The notes under the pieces: generated by a model
Told to the model about the DNA's origin: nothing
Databases searched by the model: none
The model's input: the letters and a program-made list of their open reading frames with translations, nothing else
Position numbers and translations under genes: made by a program
Part shown: positions 7,248 to 13,901 of the stretch, in pieces
Layout of the letters: every line of letters begins with the position of its first letter
Position numbering within the stretch: the stretch's first letter is position 1
Assembly: GCA_005888465.1 (NCBI GenBank)
Contig: VAYJ01000021.1
Span: 1,899-17,539 of the forward strand
DNA from: Actinomycetota bacterium
Lineage (GTDB): Bacteria > Actinomycetota > UBA4738
Direction of reading: 5' to 3'
DNA length: 15,641 bases

Positions 7248-8364
7248 CCGATCCCCTCCTCGCGAGGTCGGTCGCGACCTCGGCCGCCAGCGTCTCGAGC
7301 GACGACCGAGCCTGGTCCCGCGCGACCTGCTCGCCGAACCGCTCCACCAGGCTCTCGACACGAACGCCCTCGACGTCGATCGCCCGCTCCCCGCAGAGCA
7401 CGACCGCCGGGACCCCGAACTCCTCGGCGGCCGAGAGGACGCCGTGCGGCACCTTGCCGCGGAGCGACTGCTCGTCGAACCGCCCCTCGCCGGTGATGAC
7501 GAGGTCCGCCGACTCCAGTCGGGCGCGAAGCCCGACCGCCTCCATGACGACCTCCACGCCGGGCCGAAGCCGCGCGCCGAGGAACGCGATCAGCCCCGCG
7601 CCCAGACCACCCGCGGCTCCCGCCCCGGGGAGGTCGCGCACGTCCACGCCCAGGTCTCGGTGCACGATCGCAGCGAAGTGCCGGAGCGCCCGGTCCAGGA
7701 GCGCCGCCTGCTCCGGCGTCGCTCCCTTCTGCGGACCGTAGACGAGCGACGCCCCGTTCGGGCCGAAGAGCGGGTTGTCGACGTCGGTCGCCGCGACGAT
7801 CCGCATCGCGCGAACCGCCGGGTCCAGGCCCCTCGCGTCGATCCTCGCGAGCCCGCTGAGCGCGGCGCCGCCGGGCGCGAGCTCGTTCCCCTGCTCGTCC
7901 CGGAGCCGGATGCCGAGCGCCTGTGCCATGCCCGCCCCCGCGTCGTTCGTTGCACTCCCGCCGATGCACACGACCGCGCTCGGGACCCCGGCGGCCGCCG
8001 CCGCGGCGATCAGCTCGCCCGTGCCCCGCGTGCTCGCGCGGAGCGGATCGCGGCGCCGGGCGATGAGCGCGAGCCCCGAGGCCCGCGCCATCTCGATCAC
8101 TGCGGTCGGTCCGCTCGCGCTCGGGACCACGGCGTAGGCCGCTTGCGCCGGGTCTCCGAGCGGCCCGGACACGGTGCGCTCGTACGGCTCTCCGCCGAGG
8201 GCTGCGACGAGCGCATCGAGCGTTCCTTCGCCCCCGTCCGCCATCGGCACGGCGTCGATCGCGGCGTCGGGGATCGCGCGCCGAACCCCCGTGGCGATCG
8301 CATCCGCGGCGCTCGCCGCGCTCAGGGTCCCGCGGAACTTGTCGGGCGCGACGAGGATACGCAC
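7231..8364 (-). CDS. glxK: Glycerate kinase (GlxK/GarK family)
   Basis: A 377-residue ATP-dependent glycerate kinase (glycerate 2-kinase family), feeding glycerate from glyoxylate, serine or sugar-acid breakdown into glycolysis. Family motifs in order: LVAPDKFRGTLSA (4-16), PMADGGEGTLDAL (40-52), CIGGSATNDAGAGMAQALG (133-151), DVDNPLFGPNGASLVYGPQKG (194-214), and LVITGEGRFDEQSLRGKVPHG (288-308). The length is normal. I chose the GTG at 8364 because the strongly conserved N-terminus begins there and the sequence upstream is not protein-like. No Shine-Dalgarno is present; a -10-like TACCCT lies 7 nt upstream, suggesting a leaderless mRNA. It diverges from the DinB-like gene, with only 29 bp between the starts. 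Confidence 0.92.
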   Translation of the reverse strand: MRILVAPDKFRGTLSAASAADAIATGVRRAIPDAAIDAVPMADGGEGTLDALVAALGGEPYERTVSGPLGDPAQAAYAVVPSASGPTAVIEMARASGLALIARRRDPLRASTRGTGELIAAAAAAGVPSAVVCIGGSATNDAGAGMAQALGIRLRDEQGNELAPGGAALSGLARIDARGLDPAVRAMRIVAATDVDNPLFGPNGASLVYGPQKGATPEQAALLDRALRHFAAIVHRDLGVDVRDLPGAGAAGGLGAGLIAFLGARLRPGVEVVMEAVGLRARLESADLVITGEGRFDEQSLRGKVPHGVLSAAEEFGVPAVVLCGERAIDVEGVRVESLVERFGEQVARDQARSSLETLAAEVATDLARRGSGGRRG

Positions 8365-8371
8365 GGCGGAG

Positions 8372-8381
8372 AGGGTACAAT
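8372..8381. promoter_or_regulatory. Putative bidirectional promoter core with overlapping -10 elements
   Basis: The 29-bp gap between the two divergent starts contains TACAAT on the plus strand (8376-8381, 12 nt before the ATG at 8394) and TACCCT on the minus strand (8377-8372, 7 nt before the GTG at 8364). They share the TA/GTAC centre. No -35 is obvious on either side, where the sequence is coding. Confidence 0.4.
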
Positions 8382-8393
8382 CCCGACCCGCCC

Positions 8394-9196
8394 ATGACGC
8401 TCGACCGACCATGGCTCCTCTCGACCGCGCGGGCCGAACGGGACGCGCTGGGCCGAACCGTCCAGTACACACCGCCCGACGCGTGGGACGCGGAGAGCCC
8501 GAGCGCCGGATGGCGAACCCGCGACATCGTGAGCCACCTCGCCGCGGCCGACGTGGCGGCCGCGGCGGTGATCGGCGACGAGGAGCCCAGTGAGCTGGAG
8601 GAGTTCCGGAAGTCACTCGCGGGCGCCCCCTTCGCACTCGACGAGTTCAATCGATGGACGGTCGAACGCCGTGCCGACCGCCCCGTGTTCTCGGTAGCCC
8701 GGGAGTGGGGCGGCGCGGCCGACCTGTTCCTTGCCCGAGCGTCCCGGGTGAGCCCGGAGGACTGGGGCTCGCGGCAGGTCCCGTGGGTCGCGGGCGACCT
8801 CGGCGTGAGCTATCTGATCCAGTCCCGCGTCATGGAGTGGTACCTGCACGGGGAAGACATTCTGGCCGCGGGCGACAACCCGCCTCGGCTCGAGCACCCG
8901 CCGATCTTCTGCGTGAACGACCTGGCGGTGGGCTCTCGTTCCCCGGCAAGTCGATCCGGGTCGAGCTCGGTGGCGTCGGGGCGGGTTCGTGGCATCGCGG
9001 GCTCAGCGCGCGGGAGGCGCCCGCCCCGGGCAAGGCCCCCGATGCGCTGATCGAGGGCCGGGGGCACGCGTTTTGCCTGGTCGCGGGCCGTCGAGCGGAC
9101 CCCGAGGCCTTCCTAGCCGAGGGGGTCCTGCTCACCAGCGGGGACGACGGCCTGGCTGAGACCGTGCTGGCCAACCTTCGAGCATTCGCCGCCTGA
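8394..9196 (+). pseudogene. DinB/maleylpyruvate isomerase-like metal-dependent protein, interrupted by an out-of-frame deletion
   Basis: A four-helix-bundle protein of the DinB / mycothiol-dependent maleylpyruvate isomerase superfamily; members bind a metal and many are thiol transferases or isomerases, but the reaction here is unknown. The first part (8394 to about 8930, 178 residues) shows WRTRDIVSHLAAAD with H48 and SRVMEWYLHGEDIL with E148 and H152 as likely metal ligands. After CVNDLA the frame breaks. GLSFPGKSIRVEL onward continues in another frame from about 8930 to TGA 9196 (88 residues), ending with an EGRGHAFCLVAGRR segment and LANLRAFAA. By the usual layout around ten residues are missing between these parts, so a deletion of about 30-40 bases (length 1 mod 3) is inferred. 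Whether this is real or an assembly artefact is open. Confidence 0.72.
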
Positions 9197-9230
9197 GGTG
9201 AAAGCTGAACGGGCAGCTCACGCGTACTAC

Positions 9231-9258
9231 TTGCCGTGAACGTCACCGGCCGTAGGCT
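9231..9258 (+). promoter_or_regulatory. Possible promoter of the sigma/anti-sigma operon
   Basis: TTGCCG (9231-9236) and TAGGCT (9253-9258) are 16 bp apart, and the -10 ends 7 nt before the ATG at 9266, fitting a leaderless transcript. I looked for an ECF-type GAAC...CGTC autoregulatory promoter; GAAC occurs at 9207-9210 but without a CGTC at the right spacing. Confidence 0.35.
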
Positions 9259-9265
9259 TGCCCGC

Positions 9266-9829
9266 ATGCGGCGAGACGACCGGTCCGATTCCGATCTCGT
9301 CCGGGCGTTCATGGCTCGGGACGAGATCGCCGCGGAGGAGCTCTACGCGCGATTCGCGCCCCGCGTGTTCGGACTGGGGATGGTGATGCTCGGCAACGGC
9401 GCCCAGGCGGAGGATCTGGTGCAGGACACGTTCGTTAAGGTGTGGCGCAAGGCCGACTCCTTCGACTCGACGAGGGGGTCCCTCGACACGTGGGTCCTGC
9501 TCGTCGCCCGGAGCCTGGCGATCGACCTCATCCGCCGGCGGGTCCTCGAGACCCGGGTCCTCGCCGCGCAGGAGGACCCGGGCGATGTCTCGCCGGGGGC
9601 GGGGCCGGAAGAACAGGCCGAGACCCGCGACATGGCCTCGCGCGCGCGTCGCGCGATGGCCGGTCTGTCCGCGGGCCAGCGTGCGGCTCTCGAGCTCGCC
9701 TACTTCCAAGGTAAGACGAGCGCCGAGGTCGCCGAGCTGGAAGGGATTCCAGTCGGCACCGCGAAGACCCGCATCCGCACGGCGCTCGTGAAGCTTCGGG
9801 ACGCGCTGGAGGTCGGTCATGAGCTGTGA
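9266..9829 (+). CDS. ECF-type RNA polymerase sigma factor
   Basis: A 187-residue group IV (extracytoplasmic function) sigma factor. Region 2 spans about 7-92 with the AEDLVQDTFVKVWRKA core (48-63) and the DTWVLLVARSLAIDLIRR segment that contacts the -10 (74-91). A variable acidic linker follows (about 100-125), then region 4 (about 134-182) with the helix-turn-helix around TSAEVAELEGIPVGTAKTRI. No extra domains are seen. A GTG at 9236 would add ten residues, but ATG 9266 fits the promoter spacing and the family's usual N-terminus. The next gene encodes its zinc-finger anti-sigma factor and overlaps by 11 bases, so the pair is translationally coupled. The pairing resembles SigK/RskA-type modules; the inducing signal is unknown. 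Confidence 0.92.
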   Translation: MRRDDRSDSDLVRAFMARDEIAAEELYARFAPRVFGLGMVMLGNGAQAEDLVQDTFVKVWRKADSFDSTRGSLDTWVLLVARSLAIDLIRRRVLETRVLAAQEDPGDVSPGAGPEEQAETRDMASRARRAMAGLSAGQRAALELAYFQGKTSAEVAELEGIPVGTAKTRIRTALVKLRDALEVGHEL

Positions 9830-10559
9830 GGAGGTCCGGGCGCAGCTCCCGGACTACACGCTGGGAACGCTCTCCGAGACGGAGGCGGCCGCGGTGCGGC
9901 GTCACCTGCGCGCGTGCTCGGGCTGCCGGCTGGAGGCGCGGACCCTCGATGAGGGCGTCACCATGTTCGCTGGCGCGGCCCACGCCATGGACCCGCCGCC
10001 CGACCTCAAGGCCCGTGTCATGCGCGTGCTCGCCGAGGAATGGGTGGAGGCGCCGCGTCCCAGGGTCCGTCGCACGCGGTCGCTCCTTCGGTGGACGGCG
10101 CTCGCCGCGGCGATCGTGGCGCTCGCGGGCTCGCTCACGTGGGGCGCGATCGAGCAACGCGACGCCGATCGGTTCCGGGCGGACTCCGCGCGCTCGGCTT
10201 CCGATGCCGCGAGCTATCGCCTGTTCCTGCACGCCCTCGGGGGGCGGGACGTCCGTGTGGTGACCTTCGTCCAGCGAAGTGACGTCGTGGTCGACGGCTC
10301 CGCGGTCCTCTACGACTCCGACAGGGGGCAGAGCTGGGTCCTGGTGATGGCGCGGGTGCCCGGGTACATCGGCCAGCTCACCGTCAGCCTGTCCTCTGCG
10401 AACGGCCACGCGATCTCGCTGCAGCCCCTGCACATCGAAGGCGAGGGGGACGGGGCGACCTGGCTCGTGACCTCGTCCGACATCTCGGCGTTCCAAACTG
10501 TGACGCTCCGGATCCCCGACGGCCCGGTGATCGCCTCCGGGACGGCGATCGAGCCCTAG
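9819..10559 (+). CDS. Membrane anti-sigma factor with zinc-finger (ZAS) domain, RskA-like
   Basis: A 246-residue transmembrane anti-sigma factor that should hold the preceding sigma factor inactive at the membrane. The N-terminal zf-HC2/ZAS domain has C3 and the H29-x3-C33-x2-C36 motif in RRHLRACSGC. One transmembrane helix lies at about 91-109. The extracytoplasmic C-terminal part (about 130-246) is beta-rich and resembles the RskA C-terminal domain (for example GSAVLYDSDRGQSWVLVMARV); this would be the sensory or protease-controlled part. The ATG has GGAGG 6 nt upstream inside the sigma gene. Its TAG shares the four bases CTAG (10556-10559) with the stop of the facing methyltransferase gene. 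Confidence 0.9.
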   Translation: MSCEEVRAQLPDYTLGTLSETEAAAVRRHLRACSGCRLEARTLDEGVTMFAGAAHAMDPPPDLKARVMRVLAEEWVEAPRPRVRRTRSLLRWTALAAAIVALAGSLTWGAIEQRDADRFRADSARSASDAASYRLFLHALGGRDVRVVTFVQRSDVVVDGSAVLYDSDRGQSWVLVMARVPGYIGQLTVSLSSANGHAISLQPLHIEGEGDGATWLVTSSDISAFQTVTLRIPDGPVIASGTAIEP

Positions 10560-11131
10560 CCGATCCAGGATCCGGGTACTAGGACGAACACCGAGTGGTG
10601 ATACGTCATGAGCGTCGGCCATTTCGGCCGGTAGCTCTCGACGTGCTCGAGCTCGAGGTCGTGCTCGGCGAACACGTCGATCCATTCCCCCACGCTCCGA
10701 AACGTGAACGGCGTCGGCACGCCGTGGCGGGAGTTCAGCACCTTGTCCCAGAAGACGTTGCAGACCCGGTCCACGGGACTCATCGGTGTGTCCTCCAAGA
10801 CGATGAGGCGCCTGCGCGCGAGGCGCGCCGCCTCGGCGAGGATCTTCCCCTGGGCCTCGAAGGGGTTGTGGTGCAGCGCGAAGAGCAACAGGACCGCATC
10901 GAAGGAGCGGTCCGGCGCCGGGACGTGGAAGGGATCGTCCATCCGGATGAACGGGACGTCGCGGCGGCGGTTCCCGTACTCGACGAGGTCGGCGCCAGTC
11001 GGGAGCACCCCCACCCGGCCGGCGAGCCAACGACTGAGGCGCCCGGTGCCGGTCCCGAAGTCGAGGATCCGCTCCCCGGATCGAAGGTGCGGGGCGACGC
11101 GCCGGCCGACCTCGCCCTCGCGGAGGAACAT
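10556..11131 (-). CDS. Class I SAM-dependent methyltransferase at the end of the suf operon
   Basis: A 191-residue Rossmann-fold methyltransferase. Motif I is ILDFGTGTGRLSRWL (22-36). The acidic and motif-IV region is RSFDAVLLLFALHHNPFEAQ (75-94), then RRRLIVLEDTPMSPVDR. The overall type is methyltransferase 11/UbiE-like, and the substrate is unknown. The ATG at 11131 lies 2 bases after the sufU stop, so it is probably the last gene of the suf transcript; a longer frame upstream of this ATG is arginine-rich and lies inside sufU, so it is rejected. There is no clear Shine-Dalgarno, consistent with coupling. Many suf operons have a SufT-type gene about here; none is seen in this window. Confidence 0.85.
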   Translation of the reverse strand: MFLREGEVGRRVAPHLRSGERILDFGTGTGRLSRWLAGRVGVLPTGADLVEYGNRRRDVPFIRMDDPFHVPAPDRSFDAVLLLFALHHNPFEAQGKILAEAARLARRRLIVLEDTPMSPVDRVCNVFWDKVLNSRHGVPTPFTFRSVGEWIDVFAEHDLELEHVESYRPKWPTLMTYHHSVFVLVPGSWIG

Positions 11132-11133
11132 CC

Positions 11134-11565
11134 CTAGGTCTGGCCGGGGCCCGAGACGGCCTCCTGGAAGGCGTCCCAGGCGAGCACCGCGCACTTGATC
11201 CGCACGGGGTACTTCACGACGCCCTTCAGGGCTACGAGGTCGCCGAGCGACGCCTCGTCGGGCTCGACCGCGCCCTCCATCATCCCCCGGAACTCCCCAG
11301 CGAGCCGCTTCGCCTCCTCGAGACTTCGTCCCGTCACGGCCTCGGTCATCATCGACGCGCTCGCCTGGCTGATCGAGCAACCCGACCCCTCGAACGTGAC
11401 CTCCGCCATGCGGCCGTCGTCGAGGTGTGCGTGGATCGTGATCTGGTCGCCGCAGAGCGGGTTGTTCAGCGCGCAGGAGAGCTCCCCGCCGGGGAGGTCC
11501 CGCTTGTTCCTCGGGTTCTTGTAGTGGTCGAGGATGACCTCTTTGTACAGCTCCTCAAGCGCCAA
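11134..11565 (-). CDS. sufU: SufU, Fe-S assembly sulfurtransferase/scaffold
   Basis: A 143-residue SufU protein. In Gram-positive bacteria SufU takes the persulfide sulfur from SufS through a zinc-dependent exchange and passes it to the SufBCD scaffold. The zinc/active-site set is complete: C38 and D40 in NNPLCGDQ, C63 in GSGCSIS, and C125 in RIKCAVL. The N-terminus LYKEVILDHYKNPRN is typical. The start is a TTG at 11565 with GGAGG about 7 nt upstream; it overlaps the end of sufS by 11 bases. The insert between C63 and C125 (about 80-112) distinguishes SufU from IscU and is present. Confidence 0.93.
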   Translation of the reverse strand: MALEELYKEVILDHYKNPRNKRDLPGGELSCALNNPLCGDQITIHAHLDDGRMAEVTFEGSGCSISQASASMMTEAVTGRSLEEAKRLAGEFRGMMEGAVEPDEASLGDLVALKGVVKYPVRIKCAVLAWDAFQEAVSGPGQT

Positions 11566-12787
11566 AGATCGCCTCCGCCCGCTCGAGCGCCCCCACGAGC
11601 GCGTCCACCTCGTCGTTCGAGTTGTAAATGTAGAACGATGCGCGCGCCGTAGCCGGGACCCCGAGCACCCGCATCAGGGGCTGCGCGCAGTGGTGGCCGG
11701 CCCGGATGCAGACGCCCTCCTGATCCAGAATCTGGGCGAGGTCGTGGGGGTGGATGTCCTTGAACCAGAACGACACGGCCCCGCCGCGTTGTTCCACGTC
11801 GCGAGGGCCGAACACCGTGGCCCCGGCCTCGGTGAGCCGGGCGATCGCGTACGCGGTGATCTCCTGCTCGTGTCGGCGAACCGCCCGCATCCCGAGCTCC
11901 TCCAAGTACTCGATGGCGGCCGCGAGCCCGATCTCCTCCGCGATGTTCATCGTGCCGGCCTCGAACTTCCACGGCGGCGCCTTGAACGTCGATCGATCGG
12001 GATAGACCTCCAGGATCATCTCGCCCCCACCCAGGAACGGATCCATCCGCTCGAGGAGCTCTCGACGCCCGTAGAGGCCGCCGGATGCGGTGGGGCCGAG
12101 CATCTTGTGGCCCGAGATCGTGAGGAAGTCGATGTCGAGCGCCTGCACGTCGACGGTCGCGTGCGGAACGAGCTGCGCGCCGTCCACGACGATCACGGCG
12201 CCGACCGCATGGGCGGCGGCCGCGAGCCTCTCCAGGGGCGGCATCGTGCCCAGGACGTTCGACATCCCGCTCACGCCGAGGAGCTTCGTGCGCTCGGTGA
12301 GGAGCGACTCGAGCCCCGAGAGGTCGAGCGTCCCGTCCTCGGCGAGCGGGATGAAGCGGAGCGTCGCGCCCGTCGCTTGCGCCGCGAACTGCCACGGCAC
12401 GAGGTTCGAGTGGTGCTCCATCTCGGTGAGGAGGATCTCGTCGCCGGGCCGGAGCACCTTGCGCGCGTACCCGTGAGCGACGAGGTTCGTGGACTCGGTG
12501 GTGCCGCGGTTGAAGATCACGCTCCCCGGGTCCGAGGCGCCGATGAACTGCGCGAGGCGCGCTCGGGCGTCCTCGAACATCGCGGTGGCCTCCTCGGACA
12601 GCTCGTAGACGCCGCGGTAGAGGTTCGCGTTGTGGCGCTCGTAGAACTCGCTCACCCGGTCGATGACCTGCCGGGGCTTCTGGCTGGTGTTCGAGCTGTC
12701 GAGGTAGACGAGCGGCCGATCGTGGACGCGCCGCTCCAGGATCGGGAAGTCCTTGCGGATGCGCGCGACGTCCAGCTCGCCGATCAC
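11555..12787 (-). CDS. sufS: SufS, type II cysteine desulfurase
   Basis: A 410-residue pyridoxal-phosphate enzyme that takes sulfur from L-cysteine as a persulfide for Fe-S cluster assembly. The PLP lysine is K228 in TISGHKMLGPTASGG. EMEHHSN (122-128) and VDGAQLVPH (201-209) form the cofactor pocket. The catalytic cysteine is C367 in RAGHHCAQP. The N-terminus YLDSSNTSQKP matches the family pattern. The length is as usual. The start is a GTG at 12787 that overlaps the sufC stop (GTGA), and no separate Shine-Dalgarno is visible, so expression depends on sufC translation. Partner of SufU encoded immediately downstream. Confidence 0.95.
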   Translation of the reverse strand: MIGELDVARIRKDFPILERRVHDRPLVYLDSSNTSQKPRQVIDRVSEFYERHNANLYRGVYELSEEATAMFEDARARLAQFIGASDPGSVIFNRGTTESTNLVAHGYARKVLRPGDEILLTEMEHHSNLVPWQFAAQATGATLRFIPLAEDGTLDLSGLESLLTERTKLLGVSGMSNVLGTMPPLERLAAAAHAVGAVIVVDGAQLVPHATVDVQALDIDFLTISGHKMLGPTASGGLYGRRELLERMDPFLGGGEMILEVYPDRSTFKAPPWKFEAGTMNIAEEIGLAAAIEYLEELGMRAVRRHEQEITAYAIARLTEAGATVFGPRDVEQRGGAVSFWFKDIHPHDLAQILDQEGVCIRAGHHCAQPLMRVLGVPATARASFYIYNSNDEVDALVGALERAEAIFGA

Positions 12788-13581
12788 GCCGGTTCGGCCG
12801 GCTCGGGCGCCAGCCCCAGCTCCTTCCGCAGCCCCTCGTACCCCTTGCGCTCGAGCTCTCCCGCCAGCTCCGGCCCGGCGGAGAGCACGATCTTCCCGTC
12901 CATCATGACGTGGATCCGGTCGGGCGTGATGTAGTTCAGGATGCGCTGATAGTGGGTGATCAGCAAGACCCCGAGCTGGGGGCCGACCAGTTGCTGAATG
13001 CCGGTCGCGACCGCCTTCAGCGAGTCGATGTCCAGCCCGGAGTCGGTCTCGTCCAGGATCGCGATCTCCGGCTCGAGCACCGCGAGCTGCAGCACCTCGT
13101 TCTTCTTCTTCTCCCCGCCGGAGAAGCCCTGGTTCACGTAGCGCGCGACCATCGCATCCTCGATGCCCAGGAGTGTCATCTTCTCCTTCAGGCGCTTGCG
13201 AAACGCGAGCGCGGAGATCTGCTCGCCCTTCACCGCCTTGTACGCGGACCGAAGGAAGTTCACGACCGACACGCCCGGGATCTCGGTCGGGTACTGGAAC
13301 GCGAGGAAGAGCCCGAGCTGCGCGCGCTGGTCCGGCTTCAGACCGGTGATGTCCTGCCCGCGAAACCGGATCTCACCGGCCGTGCGCACGTAGCCGGGCC
13401 GCCCCATGATCACGTTCGCGAGCGTCGACTTGCCCGACCCGTTGGGGCCCATGATCGCATGCACCTCGCCCTGCGGGACCTCCAGGTCGATGCCCCGAAG
13501 GATCTCCTTGCCCTCGACCTCCGCGCGCAGCCCGCGGATCACGAGCGTCGCCACCCGGACCTCTTCCATCGTGCTCGCCAT
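12784..13581 (-). CDS. sufC: SufC, Fe-S assembly ATPase (ABC family)
   Basis: A 265-residue cytoplasmic ABC-type ATPase of the SufBCD scaffold. Walker A is GPNGSGKST (45-53), the Q-loop is Q97 in FLAFQYPTEIPGV, the signature is FSGGEKKKNE (153-162), Walker B is AILDETDSGLD (174-184), and the switch histidine is H210 in LLITHYQRIL. FSGGEKKK and the ETDSGLD ending are specific to SufC. The ATG at 13581 shares one base with the preceding Rieske gene's stop (TGATG) and has GGAGG upstream. An alternative internal start at the Met of MEEVRV is possible. Confidence 0.96.
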   Translation of the reverse strand: MASTMEEVRVATLVIRGLRAEVEGKEILRGIDLEVPQGEVHAIMGPNGSGKSTLANVIMGRPGYVRTAGEIRFRGQDITGLKPDQRAQLGLFLAFQYPTEIPGVSVVNFLRSAYKAVKGEQISALAFRKRLKEKMTLLGIEDAMVARYVNQGFSGGEKKKNEVLQLAVLEPEIAILDETDSGLDIDSLKAVATGIQQLVGPQLGVLLITHYQRILNYITPDRIHVMMDGKIVLSAGPELAGELERKGYEGLRKELGLAPEPAEPA

Positions 13582-13898
13582 CAGTCCTCCACCTCGATCA
13601 GGATCGCATCGCCTTGCACCTTGACGGGAAACGAACGCACCGGGAGCGTCGCAGGGAGCGAGCGAGGGCGCCCGGACCGAAGGTCGAACACCGAGCCGTG
13701 CCTCGGGCACTCGACCGTCTCTTCCTCGAGGTCGACCTCGCCCTCGGAGAGGGACGACTCCGCGTGCGAGCAGATGTCATCCACGCCCAGGAAGTGCCCG
13801 TTTCCCAGGTTCACCACCGCGACGTCCGTCCCGTTCGCGGTGAACCGCCTGGCCTCCCCCTCCGGGATCGTCGACGCCTTACCCACTTCGACCAACAC
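13581..13898 (-). CDS. Rieske-type ferredoxin encoded in the suf operon
   Basis: A 105-residue stand-alone Rieske [2Fe-2S] ferredoxin. The two ligand boxes are C43-S-H45 and C64-P-R-H67 (ECPRHGSVFDL), giving the expected two-Cys, two-His set. It resembles the ferredoxin components of non-haem oxygenases, but no oxygenase gene is present. A gene of this type between sufD and sufC is a recurrent feature of actinobacterial suf operons, where its precise role is not settled; an electron-supply function for assembly is an inference. The start is a GTG at 13898, three bases after the sufD stop. Its stop overlaps the sufC start by one base. Confidence 0.93.
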   Translation of the reverse strand: MLVEVGKASTIPEGEARRFTANGTDVAVVNLGNGHFLGVDDICSHAESSLSEGEVDLEEETVECPRHGSVFDLRSGRPRSLPATLPVRSFPVKVQGDAILIEVED

Positions 13899-13901
13899 GC
13901 C

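Noticed and set aside
6713..8650. A minus-strand frame open for 645 codons over the ybaK-like and glycerate kinase genes.
   Set aside because: Its translation is low-complexity Arg/Ala/Gly, and both true genes in other frames show clear family motifs over the same bases.
9207..9244. An ECF autoregulatory promoter (GAAC at 9207, CGTC at 9241) before the sigma gene.
   Set aside because: The spacing of about 30 bases is twice that of known ECF promoters.
9528..11030. A minus-strand frame open for 500 codons antisense to the sigma/anti-sigma genes.
   Set aside because: No recognisable motifs, and the plus-strand sigma and anti-sigma genes and the minus-strand methyltransferase account for the region.
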